64,000 bases of DNA from assembly GCA_903813345.2 (NCBI GenBank), contig CAIIXF020000009.1, positions 35,519,759-35,583,758 on the forward strand, given 5' to 3'. The DNA comes from Owenia fusiformis. Taxonomy: Eukaryota; Annelida; Polychaeta; Sabellida; Oweniidae. How positions within the stretch are numbered: the first letter of the stretch is position 1; every line of letters begins with the position of its first letter. The notes under the pieces were generated by a model. The model had not been told where the DNA came from. It did no database searches and saw nothing but the letters and a program-made list of their open reading frames with translations. Below are positions 35,452 through 50,600 of the stretch, piece after piece. Both the position numbers and the translations under genes were made by a program.

Positions 35452-36834
35452 TGTACATAGGATAAATCATTTATTATGATGCAATCATCAGCTCCAATGG
35501 ACAAAAATGGAAAATCTATCACTAATTTTACCATACGTGTTGTCTTTAGGATAAAATTGCGCGATCTTACATCATCTTAGTTGTTAACGTTAACCATATC
35601 GTAAGAAATGAATACGATTTGGGGAAGTGTGAACATCATAGCTTTACTAATAACGATTTTACAAATGGGGGAGGGGGCTTTTGAACCCCTTGGGAGTTCA
35701 TGTGATGTTTTACCGTGGAGAATGTCCACCAATTTTAACATTGGGTGACCATCTTTAGTAGATATAAAGGCTCAAATCATAAAAACAATGCAAATATTTA
35801 AGATCTAATGTAGTGTAATCAACCATCTCAAAATTATGATGAAATCTGGAGCATGAATCAGAAAAACAATACCATAGTTGTGATCAACTCAAAAATTCCG
35901 ACAATTTGTTTTATATAGCCATATAACTTGGTCATATTGTTACTATTTACATTAATAACGTTTAAACTCGATTATTTCTTATACATATCAATTTCTCATA
36001 CTGCAACAATTAATTGTTGTTTACATTGATCCATTTTTATACATGTACACACAATAACGTTCCTCGCAATAGTTTCATAAACTCTCCGCACTCAAAAGCC
36101 ATGTTTTTGTTTTTGTTGCTATTACCCAGCCCTTTCACTGAAAATATCAATGCGCAGGATCACTTGGTAGTTCCAATATGTTGTGTTTTCTGGAGCTTCA
36201 AAATGCTATTATCTTCAATAAGTGGATATTCATTCACATGCATGAACAACTTGGAAACTATTTCTTCCGAATTCCAAATGAAAACACTTTGTTTGAAATT
36301 TAGTTATAAATGCGTAATAATACGAATACAAAATTACGGACTTTCTTTCGACCAGGTGTGTGGTTTTTGCGGTTACGGATCTCTGAGCGCGGGTCAAGAA
36401 ATATGTTCGGAAACAAGGAAATGATGGTGCGGCGGTCAAAGATTTCACGTTTGCGGTGTAAGAATCGTGGTTAGAGTGCAAGGAACGTAGTTCGCGGAAT
36501 CAGAACTGATGTTCGCGTTGTTGGAAGTCTAGGAGGCCTGAAATAGTGTAACTCACATTACACCCAGAGGCACAAAATATATTTATATTGTTATATTTTC
36601 CTTTTTGTCTGAAATATTGTTAATTATCTAACAAAGTACAAAGTAAATTCAAAAATTAAGACTGCATGTATTTTCACATTAAATCCATCAAGTTAATTTT
36701 GACAGCAGCAGGTGATTGCTGTCGCTGTTGTTTGCATTTGTTAATAAATATACGAAAATCATTAAAATTTATCATTGTATCAAAAAGTAACTTTCATAAT
36801 ACATTTGATCAATTTCCTGTCAAATTCACTGTAC

Positions 36835-36916
36835 AGCTGTGGGATTTGAACCCATGCCTCTGAAGAGGTCGACTCTATGGTACCTCGAGACCGCTCACGA
36901 CCGCTCGGCCACGCTT
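36835..36916 (-). pseudogene. tRNA-Leu relic
   Basis: Recognisable T arm (GGGTTTGAACCC type, altered) and 5' end (GCGTGGCCGAGCGGTC), with a scrambled, expanded middle in which the GACCGCTC segment is doubled. Confidence 0.65.
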
Positions 36917-37369
36917 CTCTCGCACATACGTGAATTCTTTCAAAAAATGACTTAAAGTTGGGGACAAAAATAAATGACAGGTCGATTTTCGATCACCATT
37001 TCCTAATTATGGTGGTCTGAAAGCCCATAATTTCCAATATTGTCTAGATACATATCCCTTAAAATTTGTATATTTTACATTTTGTATAATCTCATCCACT
37101 GATTTATGGCCTCTTGTAAATTCTCTTATTTTTAACATGGGAAATCCTCACTTCAGCAAATCCACCTGTCATTTATTTATGTCCCCAACTGTACAAGGTA
37201 TTTTGATCGAACCTCTTTCTATTGTTATAACAAAAAACAATAACAAAAACACAGACATAAAAACCGGTTAAATGTGTCATATAAAAGTGTTTATTTGTCT
37301 GTGATATAGTGAAAGTAATAATGCGTTGATTACGACACGTTAAAGTAAACATGATTATTAAAAACTATT

Positions 37370-37458
37370 GGCAGCGGTGGGATTCGAACCCACGCCTCCG
37401 AAGAGACTGGTGCCTTAAACCAGCGCCTTACAGTGTTAGACCGCTCGGCCACGCTACC
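37370..37458 (-). pseudogene. tRNA-Leu(AAG) with 8-base insertion in the D arm
   Basis: Matches the intact AAG copies except for the extra bases CAGTGTTA (plus strand), which lengthen the gene to 89 bases and disrupt the D arm and A-box spacing. Anticodon loop, T arm and T5 terminator are intact. Confidence 0.8.
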
Positions 37459-38492
37459 TTGCATACTGACAATGAATAAACACTATGATTTGTAAAGGCA
37501 AGTAAGGTAGTGACAACCTATTTTTGGCAAAATCTTTCGCTCACATTCGCACCTTGGACATGTAGTCTTTGGGTAAATGATTGAGAACATATGACTGCTC
37601 AACTGGCAGGACCTCTCCTAGTGGTAGGGCATGCCACTTATTTTTGTTCCTTCCTTCATGTTAATTTCCAATTCTAATAACTTATATTGGAACAAAATCG
37701 CATGAAATCTGGTCACAGAAACTAAAGATCATGAATTCCTTAAAAAATAAAAACTTTAGAATTGGTCAGATCCTTAACTAATTGTGATTTGCAATCATCT
37801 TTTTTAAAGCCATCTGCTGGTCACAGAAACTTAAGATCATGAATTCCTTGAAAGACAAAACCTTAAGAATCGCTCAGAACTATAACTAATTGTGATTTGC
37901 AATCATCTTTTTTAGAATTTAAATAAAAAGATTAAATGTAATAATGAACTATTCTTAATAAATTAATTTTGCGATATATATTTCAAAACATAATGGCTTA
38001 AGTCTATGCCGATGCAATATCATGATATGCAATTTGTTAAACTATATCACCTATGTCACCTGTACGTTTTATTTGTATTTGTAAGATTAAACCTTTAGAA
38101 CTTTGAACAAACACTTCGTTGAAGATAACCTTTCATCTCTACGTTAGCATCCATTCTCAAAACATAAGACATCGATGTAAGAATTAAGATGAGCTTTTAT
38201 GATATTGCATCATTTTATACGCAATATTGTAAATCAAGTGTTTGACGCTCACAGAACTCGTGTAACCTCATCAAATCTCATGTGACACGTTTTGTAGTAA
38301 GGCGGAGTTAGATTATAATGTCTGGCATGTTGATACCTTGAATGGTTCATGGGCAGTTTGGTTTGTGGAAGCCAAAAGCGAAGTATCAAAATATTTAGAT
38401 GAATGCTTGTTTATCGATTCGAAATAGATGGATGAAGAGCTATTGTTATAACATATTATTTTGCAATAAAGAAAAACATGGATAAAAGTAAT

Positions 38493-38572
38493 GGCAGCGG
38501 TGGGATTCGAACCCACGCCTCAATGAGACTGGTGCCTAAAACCAGCGCCTTAGACCGCTCGGCCACGCTACC
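38493..38572 (-). tRNA. tRNA-Leu, anticodon UAG
   Basis: 80 bases, all stems intact, anticodon UAG, T4 run downstream. Confidence 0.95.
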
Positions 38573-38684
38573 TCTTGAACTCGCCACTATTCTCATGTTT
38601 ATTTGAATGCAAAGGATGAATCATCGTGCTAACTGATAAGAACAGCGATAGATATTTGTGATACTTTACTCTTTATAAAAATAG

Positions 38685-40430
<1,746 letters not shown>

Positions 40431-41169
40431 GCACTACCTATATAACACCCAGAGATGTGATATATTTTTATTTGTTATATAATGTTAATTATGTAGCACA
40501 GCACAAAGTTAATTTGAAAAATGAAGACTTATTATATTTTCATTAAATCCATGAGAAAGATTCATCAAGTTAGTAATTGGTGATTCTTGTCGGCTTTGTT
40601 TGTTTGCATTTGTTAATACACTGGTGATCCACTCGATTACGCTGGTTACCAAAACGGTTCGTTTCGGTAACAAAATGTCGGAACATTGAAGCTACGATTT
40701 TTCTTTTTTCCTTATTTCACATCTTGTAGGCAGAACTCTCACGACATTTTTAATACAAACGTGTATCAGTAACATATGTTTAAGAAAATTTACACATTTG
40801 CGAACAATTAGTGCAGAAGACAACAGAATCGTCGATTTAATTCCTCACTTTAGTTACAGAAACGGTATTTCGAAAAAAAAGTTAAGATCTACACGTTTAA
40901 CCCAAACCGTTTCTGTAACTTAAGTGAGGCATATAACACAATGACACACATTATGAATATCAGTTATCTGTTTTTTCTTCAAGGTCAAAAAAGTAACATA
41001 TTCAAAGTGAAACTTACACGCGCCTAGTGAATTAATGAATTTACTAAAAAGAATCCTGTATTGCCTTTCAAATTTTTTACTTTACTGCGCCCGCTATTCT
41101 CTTCCTTTGCCTATACGGGGTTTTGATAACAATAGAGAATTTTCGTTATAAGTTGTTTCAAAAACTTAT

Positions 41170-43256
41170 CAGTCAAGCCAAGTAACTAAGTCAACATTCG
41201 AAAATAAAAATCTCAAAAATCGTACATCTTTGATTTCCAAAATAATTTATGAGGTAGTTATTAAGATGATAATACACATTTTAAGGTATTAATTTTGAGT
41301 ACATCTCGAATCCATTCTTAACAAAGCGTTCTCAAAATAAGTATTCGAAATGTTTGAGTTCGGGATGATAAAAGTACGTTAAGATATACCGCTCCTTAAC
41401 AAATTCCCTTGGGAACAAGATATAGAATCAAATGCATATTCTTCTTATTTACTCCCTGACACATGCCAATGAATGTTACATAAGTAAATATCTCAGTTTT
41501 AAATAATTTTGTAAACGTTTTCTCTACAGGTGCGATTTCGTATAATTGAAAAACAAAATAAATTGATAATATTTCCCTTAGTGAACCCATGCCAAATAGA
41601 CAGTAACTGGGTCAATGTTTTGTGTTCAACCTTGTTTTCATGACTTTTTAACATGAGTCGGCAATTATGTAGGAAATTTCATTTCCAAATGTAAGCGTGT
41701 CAACTCCTGTTTTTGCACAATATTTAGCCTTTTATAATGATAGATCGCCAAAATCTGCATGTACCTCTCAATGAGGCGATATGTTTTTGAATTTATAGAT
41801 GTAAGCTCTAAACTCAAACAAAAATTCAAACCAACCGCTATTATTTTGATTACACAAGACGAAATTTCCACTCCCGGGGAGCACTTTTTTTACACTTTGA
41901 AGTGGGATTCTTGAAAAATCGTTCGAATTTTCACAAAAGGTTTCACTCAATTTTATTGCTTTGTTTAAGTCTCGACTAATATCATACTCAAATCCGATAC
42001 CATAATTATAAATTAAAATGAAACATTAAACTCACCAGGTTGTATGATAAACTGTTTCGAGAATTGATGATATCAGTTAACTGTGGATATTTATATAAAC
42101 TGTAAGTCGGCATATATTTGACAGTTAATGTATACACATGATGTATGCATCAACGTGTGACTTAAATATCAATTCGTGACTATCATACTTGGCTTTCAAA
42201 AATTAAGTTGGAAGTTACAGTGGTAGGAGATTAACGAAAACGTCAATCACATCCAAATATCCAAACGACGTCAAGAATTAACAATACACTTTTCGTGCAT
42301 TACGAACAAGGCAAGGTTCTGTGAGCCAGCAATGTGCATTCCGAAAGAAAAAATTCACAAATATCAACAAATTTCATTGAGTAGGATATTACATTCGAAA
42401 TCACAACTTCAAAATATTTGTTTTAACCAAGAATTGTAAGAACTTGAAACATGTTGTCAGTTTTTCAAACCGCGTATCCTCATTTACGTTCTTTAACAAG
42501 AATGAATCCATTTGAAAACATGGATTTTCTTGATTATTCTTCAAAACTACCTTTGAAATATAAGTATGTAGGATATTACAACTGTATTTTGACACGCATT
42601 TGTTTGCTCCATATCATGAATAAATAAATGCAGTACAATCTTTCAATATTTGAAAACAAAAAGTTCATTCCGTATGTAAACAAGAAAAAATACATTTATG
42701 GTTGGTTCATAATTAAAAACGACAAATAACATACATCTTTTGAAGTAGGGGTATACAGGGACACAGTGGAAAATCAGAAATTTAGGCCATTTCCCCAAGA
42801 TTGCTTCAATAATATGTAACAGAACATCAAAATTATCATTTACACGTTTGCTGATAGGTTTATTGAAAATAATTAACCAGAGGTTTACTTCAATTGTGGC
42901 ACCATTCTTAGTAAATACAGGGGCGTAGCCAGCTTTCAGTCAGGGGGGGTGCGATCGCCGAAAAATTTTCAGTTTTCGGTCAGGGGGGGGGGTGCGATTT
43001 TGCCATAAGCAACACAAAAAATAAAGATTTCTTTTGAATTTTACAAAAATTGATGCAACTTCCTTCAAAATTGAGCTAGAAGTTTCAAATAAAAAGCATT
43101 TTAAAGCTCTTTTCTACCTCTATCCAATGGTCATATTTTCAAAGGTTATGGGGGGGGGGTGCGATCGCACCCATCGCACCCCCCCCCTGGCTACGCCCAT
43201 GAAATATTGATGAACATACGAATATCGAATGTTGACTAAGTTACTTGACTTGACCG
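41170..43256. mobile_element. 2.1-kb TIR element nested in copy B, TTAT duplication
   Basis: Ends pair over at least 30 bp (AGTCAAGCCAAGTAACT on the left, near-complement on the right), with TTAT on both edges. Copy A is continuous at this point (about 17290). Several small minus-strand frames of 60-70 codons show no family resemblance. Confidence 0.75.
42918..43201. mobile_element. short TIR element with GGGGCGTAGCCAG ends
   Basis: Left end CAGGGGCGTAGCCAGC and right end the near-complement of it, flanked by AAATA. Internal G-runs (GGGGGGTGCGATCGC) are partly palindromic. Such ends are common in non-autonomous DNA transposons of invertebrates. Confidence 0.75.
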
Positions 43257-44642
43257 TTATACGTATACTTATAGTTTAAAGGGTCTTGTCGAACTAAAAT
43301 CAATTCAAATTGATTTTCATAATCTGTACCAAGTGGGGCATAACTATTCCCGATATAGTCAAGCTCCATCATCAACTAGGGACTGCGAATACAATGTCCT
43401 TTGCTAGTGTCAATTATGAACACGATAAACTAAACGCTAGTTGACGGGTCCTTGTAGTGTACCATAAACAAGACCCTTTAAAGTGAATCACTACACGAAC
43501 GAGTCGATCATTTCAAAGTTCTCATGAAATTATAAGGTCAATTTTTAAGTTTTTACGTATAAAAGGGCCTTTATACGCAGATTATAAACTTACAGAGTTG
43601 GATCTCCGCAAAGTATATGTGTGGACCTACTGACCAGAATGGCTTATTAAAATTAATCGGCTGAATAGGCATAGTATCCAATCAAACAGCTCGACTCATT
43701 CATTAGCTGAACTAATTCTCCCTTCGTTATTTCTACAAGGTGATTCAAAACGATCATCTACAAAAAATATATTTGAGAGTAGATAAATCTGTAAAAACCC
43801 GTGTGCTATATCAGCCTATTTGATTCTAGAAAACACATATGACACAACTAAACATGCTTTACATCAAGGGGGTACGGATGGTATGCCATTGGCCCTTTTT
43901 ATTACCGTCCTAGGAGATATTTCCCGACGAATTAGGAAATTATGAAACACCTTGTTTATTGGGTTTATAAGTATAAGTATATGTATAAGTTTTTAAAAAA
44001 CTTATAACGAAAATTCTCTAATATTCTACAAAGTGCTTAATGAGTCTATTTTATGTCTGTTAGAACACTAGGAATATATGTGGAATGTAGTTTGACGACG
44101 CCAAGGCTTATATAACATAGTTATTGTCTTTTATAGAGGTTATTTTGAAATGCCACATCGCATTTCTAAGAATTGAAACTGTTCCACTGGGATAATGAAC
44201 ACGTCAGAAATAAACAAATAAACAAATTGTTGAAAATGTAAATGTACACATGTATATTGATCATCGGGTCATTCACAATGTAATTCTAAGGAGATGAAAT
44301 ACGTATGGAAATAGCAATAATACACTTTTTGTTGGTGCCCTTGGAACTTTCCAATATTCCATGCCTTCTTTAATTTGGAGTAACGAATGGTGTTTATTTG
44401 AAAGGCGTATTGTTTATAACCAATTTACAGGTAAAGTATCATGATATGTTCTTTCCAGGATGGTCACTTTGTCCACCATATTGGGATTGCTTGCAATATA
44501 ACATCGATTTCTGAGAACATATTCCATCAAGTTCATTTTTGTAAATCTCTCGTTCATTTTGGAATCAACCCTCAGTTATATAGATCAACTACTGCAGATG
44601 ATTATAGCTCCCACTGGTTTTCAAGAGCATGAAGAATTCATT

Positions 44643-44648
44643 TTTATT
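44643..44648 (-). promoter_or_regulatory. AATAAA signal overlapping the stop codon of copy 2
   Basis: The minus strand reads AAG AAA TAA AAA, so the TAA stop lies within AATAAA. The same overlap occurs in cassettes II and III. Confidence 0.35.
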
Positions 44649-47600
44649 TCTTATGTTTTGATAGTAGCTGCTGTAGTTGTGGTTGAAATATCTTGTCCTG
44701 GAACAACAAAATCAAACATTTGGAGAATATGAACATCATGAATTTCAGTTGCATATATATCCGTATGAATTTTATATAAAACAATAACTCCCAATTTCTT
44801 TTAATTTTGGAAGATCTCCTAAGAAATGTCACTCAAAATTGTTGTAAGAAAAAGTCTGATCAGCTATACACCTTAATGACTCGCAACAGAAGTCATGAAC
44901 TCATAAGGATGGTATGACTCCACCAATAACTTACGTCTTGTGATACGATTGGACATGGTATGGCCCTCTGTAGAATCTCAATAGCTTTGTCAACCTTTTT
45001 CTGGTCAATCATTGCCTGCAAGAAAAAGAATTCATCACATAAATCTGACCTATGCACGGGGAATTTCTGTGGAACCAAAGCCATGTGATACCGTGTGGTA
45101 AATGTATTTTACATTATCATTACCCTGGCATCATCGGGGCATACCCACACGGTATGATGGCTACGCAAGGGGCTATATTATCTTGGATTCTGCCCGTTTT
45201 ATAGGTTTCTGCCTCCTTGTCTTATTGGTATTTTGACTAAACTTGATATATGACGTGTCTGTTAGAGATTTAAAAATGGCATCTTCTGAAAATGATGATC
45301 GCCTTTTTACGATTTCTGATAGTTACAATTAGAATTCTGTACCTTTGCTAAGTAGAATGAATTTTCCTTCCATTCTGGCCATATTTCATTAGCTTTGAGG
45401 AGGTCTTCAACTCCTTCAGGTACAGTTGCTGTTGGTGGTGTCGCGAAAAATGTCGCTGCAAGTTTCCTTTCTATCCAGCTAAGGGACGCCACCTATAAAA
45501 ATAAAAACAAAGCGTTCAATAAGTTACTTTTTGCTGTTTGACTGTATTAGACACATTGATCTATATATTTCATACGAGAGCAACACCACATTACAGGGTG
45601 CCAAATAAATATGTTCTCCCCCTTAATTTCAAAAGGAATAAACGTTTGTGCATAAAATTGCATCTAGTTGAGCTAGTCATCTGAAATCTTGTAGAGTTGC
45701 TCCATGAAGCCTAGCTAGTTTAATGTACTAAAGAACAATTCAGATATCATGCAGACAGAAAAGTTATGCAACATTATGTGGATGTTAAAGCTAGTGGGGT
45801 AATATATTTATTTGACACCCTGTACAAAACAAATGAATTATATCACACCACATTAAAGCATACAATTACGTTCGTGTGAAACTATACACACTAATAGGGA
45901 GGTAAAGATACACGTACGCGTTCTAAGCGAACTTGAACGTGAACTTGTGATATTACGACTCCCGCAATCACAGTCCTTCTCTCAATTGAATTTTTCTTGT
46001 ACCGTTATACTCAATCGGGCAAATACATACGACGAAAGGAAGAACGGAAGTCTAGAGATGCTACACTTTCAAGGCAAGTACAAGTTAAATATGTGTAGTT
46101 ACAACCTCCAAATTACCTCAAGGCACCATCGTCCCCTCAGATAATACGCCACTGGGTCATCAGGATTCAGTGAAATAGCCTTGTCAATTCGTTCCTACAA
46201 ACATGAGAAACACGTATATGAAAATGAACGAAATATAGTATAATATGTTAAAACGTTTTTTAAAATATATTTGGATGATCATGGCTGGTCAGTGATCATA
46301 ACCCCAACTAGAAAGGTATTTGAATCTTACTTCTCTCTATTGTTATATTAAAGATCGAATAAGAAAAAATACAGGATGGGCCAAAAAAACGTTCATATAA
46401 ATTCATTTCGATATAACTTTTTTGAAAATTCATGGATTTCAATAAAATTTTCGCAGGGTATGTAGAAATCAATCTTACAATTGTCCTGAAGTGGCATAAA
46501 TGAATCTCTAGGATATTGAGAAATACAAAAGGTAAAGGTAAACAGACACCAGGGGTCTATTTCAAAATGGACATTTTTATTCATATTGAAAGGGACAATG
46601 TTTTTTATATGCTTTCGCATTGATAACGACACGTTTATACTTATTCACGCTTTATACTATACACGATGAGAAAAAATTTTGGCAGCGGTGGGATTCGAGC
46701 CACGCCTCCGAAGAGACTGGTGCCTTAAACCAGCGCCTTAGACCGCTCGGCCACGCTACCTTGACACGATGGATGTAATAAACACTATGATTATTAAAGG
46801 CAAGTTTGTTATGATAAATTAACTATTTTTGGCAAACCCCCTTCACTAACAAGAGTATAGTATCTACTGTCATGGATATGAGTTAAACTAGAACCTATAA
46901 ATAGCTCAACTGGCGGAGTCTCCACAAATGGGAGGGCATGTCACTTATTTTTGTCTTACTTCATGTTAATTTCCAATTTATAACTCATAACTTATATCAT
47001 GAGCTCTTAAGAGGAAGCCCATGACAAAATCGCATGGAATTTAAGCCATCTGAAAATGTGTGATGTAATTTTTTTTATTTGTCTGTGATATATTGAAAGT
47101 AATACACTTTGCATTCGTTTGAACCCCCGCCTCCGAAGAGACTGGTGCCTTAAACCAGCGCCTTAGACCGCTCGGCCACGCTACCTGAGAGATGTTGGGT
47201 AAACACTATGATTTGTAAAGGCAAGTATGTTATGATAAAAAGTAGACTAACTATTTTTGGCAAACCCCCTTCACTAACAAGAGTATAGTATCTACTGTCA
47301 TGGATATGAGTTAAACTAGAACATGTAAATAGCTCAACTGGCGGAGTCTCCACAAATGGGAGGGCATGTCATTTATTTTTGTCTTACTTCATGTTAATTT
47401 CCAATTTATAACTCATAACTTATATCATGAGCTCTCAAGAGGAAGCCCATGAAAAATCGCATGAGATTTAAGCCATCCGGTCGCAGATTCTAAACTTAAC
47501 AAAATCCTTATAAAAATCGCTCAGAACTATTATAATTGTGATTTGCAGTCATCTTATTAAATTAGATAAAACCTTTGAACTGGCTTTAGAACTTTGAACA

Positions 47601-50600
47601 CACACTACATTGAAGATTTTCATCTCTGTGTATAGGGCACTGGTTTTAGGCACAATTCCATTCTCAAAACAAGCAGCTTTTATCATATTGCATCATTATA
47701 TATGCAATGATCTAAATCAACTTTAGTCCCATGTGAATTTTTTGTACTAAAGACTGGGTCAGAGTCCTTGGATGGTTACTAGGCAGTCAAAATGTTCAGA
47801 TGAGTGAATTAGTTGATTAAAGTAGATAAAAATTTATGGCAGCGGTGGGATTCGAACCCACGCCTCAATGAGACTGGTGCCTAAAACCAGCGCCTTAGAC
47901 CGCTCGGCCACGCTACCTGTTTAGGTATGGTTCCCGCTTGTGTTTATTTTTTCAACAGAGAGATGAATCATAGTGACATATATTATAATTATAAGCATTG
48001 ATTGAAAGCTTTTCTCTTTTATAAATAGTGTAACTAACATTACACCAAGAGGCACAAAATATATTTCTATTGTTATATTTTCCTTTTTTTGTCAGATATA
48101 TTGTTAATCATGCAGCAAAATACAAAGTAAATTCAAAAATTAAAACTGCATTTATTTTCATTAAATCCATCAATTTAATTTTGATAGCTAGCAGCAGGTG
48201 ATTGCTGTCGCTGTTGTTTGCATTTGTTAATAAATATACGAAAATCATAATCATTTATCATTGTATTAAAAAGTAACTTTCATAATACATTTGATCAATT
48301 TCCTGTCAACTTCACTGTCAACGTGTGTATTTGGAAGCTGAACCCATGCCTCCGAAGATTAAGGATATACCAGTGTAACCTCCGAAAAAATCGACCATTT
48401 TCAATCTCAACGAAACTAGGTTTTTATTATAGACCTAGATGTAGCGATTCGAAAGATTTAATAAAAAAGGTAGGTCAACGGATAAGTTTTTTCATGAGAA
48501 GCTTCTGAAAATAGGTGTGACGTTATCATCATTTGAACATTTGAGGCGCCATTGATTCTAAAGCAAAAAAACATATTTTCCTATATTTCGTCGATAAAAT
48601 GATGATTTAGGGAGCATTGACGATTTTTTTCGAGCCCAGATAAACTTCCTTTATACATAATTACATTGGTTCGAATATTGGTACACTCAGGACATTTTTT
48701 CTTATTTTTTTCACTTAAAGTGTTACCCCTACCCCAACAATATTTGTGAATTTTTGTAACGTTTTTCCAGTAAAAACATATCTTTTTCATTTTCTCATTT
48801 TGACACGTTTTGAATCGAAAATTACGCAAATTTCCAATGGATTGTGGTATTTTTTTTATTTGCTTATTCTAAAAAAGGTGTTCTCATGTTTATTTTGATA
48901 TAAAAAAAGCAAAGGGTCAACGGTCTGTATTACGCTTGAAAATGCCGTTGAAGATTGGTGTGCTTTAACAATGATACAAAAGCCATTGGTCAATTCGCGT
49001 CATAATTTAACTAAATATATGACGTCTTTCTCAAGAATTAACAAAATCGACTGCTCACAAAAACATAAACTAGCTAAGTCCACATGATAAACATCATTCC
49101 AAAATATTATAAATTATGAATAAATTGAGGGCTAGATGCCCCAGTAAGACATTCATTCAATAAACGATACTTTAAAATGGCTAATAATAGCCATATTTGA
49201 TTCGATTTCTAATATGCTAATATTTCTGTTCATTTTTCGGGAAAGGATAACGTTACACTTGAGGTTAACAATTGTGAAAACTCAACATGTCCTGTCTTAA
49301 TGAACTGCCTTCACAAGTATAACCTCACAGATCAGGCATGAATGATTTCACTCCATACGTGATATATAGCATGCGTGCTTTTTGATGATTCTCGGGTGGG
49401 GTTGTACATTCCCTGTGCATCCCTCACCCCGAGGTCCCCACTCATGTAAAGCTGTCGGATTTGAGCAAGATACGTCTACTGAATGCAGTACACGAATAAT
49501 GTGTTTTTGTGAACGGCTATACGTTTTTCGCATTGTATCCGGCATGTCCGATCATGGTCGTTAATACTCACTGGGAAAATATTTTTAACTGGTAACTATA
49601 ATTTTAAAAAATATAGAATAATAACATAAATTGAACAAGGGTTTGAATGGCTTGTTTGACATGTTTGATGGTATTTGTTTTGACAGAAAGGAAAAACGAA
49701 ACAAGGTAATGATTTCAATAGAAATACATATAAATGAATGTTCATGCACGGACTTCAAGTGTCCGTGGTTCATTTAATAAGTGTATACATGAATTATAGA
49801 AATTCCAAAATAGAATACTGTATTTTACAGTTGCCTTTTGATATAAATACCCCTGGTCAATACATATGCTATAGACTATAACTTAATGAAAACTCAGACT
49901 GTAGCGAAATAAGAAGCAAGTTACAAATTAGATTTGTCGTGTTTGTAAAACATGGGCAGTGGGCACATACACATATACTGCTGGGATAAACGAAAGAAAC
50001 GGACACGAAACTGGAATGAAACAAGAATATACAAAATATTACTGAATTATTTGGAAGAATTGATGACGTATAGTTCATTTGTTTGTTTATTTGTTGATGG
50101 GGTAATATGTCACTGACGTCACAGATAATGGTATCATATTCCGAGAACCCATTAACAAAAGTGTTATATGACGTCATGATAAAGCAACATTAAAAATGAG
50201 AATCTCTTAGTTGCTATGGATTACTATGTCGTAAAGCGTCATATATCGTCATTCTGCGTCCTTGATATTTAATAAAGAACACTTGTCAAACGTGAAGTTA
50301 ACAAACCAGCTTTTCATAGATGTGTTAATTTTCTATTTCTGTAATTTAAAAATATATCACCATTGTCGTAAGGGTTACACTGGTATATCCTTAAAGCAGT
50401 GCCCGAGACCGCTCGGCCACGCTTCTCTCGCACATACGTGATTTTTTTCAAAAAATCGAATTAGGACAATCATGATAGTTTAACGTTTAGCAACGAGAGC
50501 ATGACTTACTAACAAGGTATTTTGATCGAACCTCTTTCTATTGTTATATCAAAAAAAACACAATAACAACACACAGACATAAAAAAAAGAGGTTGAATGT

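Larger units (their letters stand above)
31954..36540. mobile_element. 4.6-kb TIR element with 5-bp AAATA duplication
   Basis: Ends read CAGGCCTCCTAGACTTCCAA inward, with a long inverted match of well over 100 bp containing ACATCAGTTCTGAT and ACCGCGAAC words. AAATA flanks both sides, and comparable spacers near 48030 show the continuous site. No transposase frame is found. It hosts a second element, which hosts a third. Confidence 0.8.
41134..44019. mobile_element. TIR element with 3-bp AAT duplication (copy B)
   Basis: Same ends as copy A at 17253 (AGAGAATTTTCGTTATAAGT), with AAT directly on both sides. It carries its own, different insertion at 41170-43256. Its core of about 0.8 kb is non-coding. 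Confidence 0.8.
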
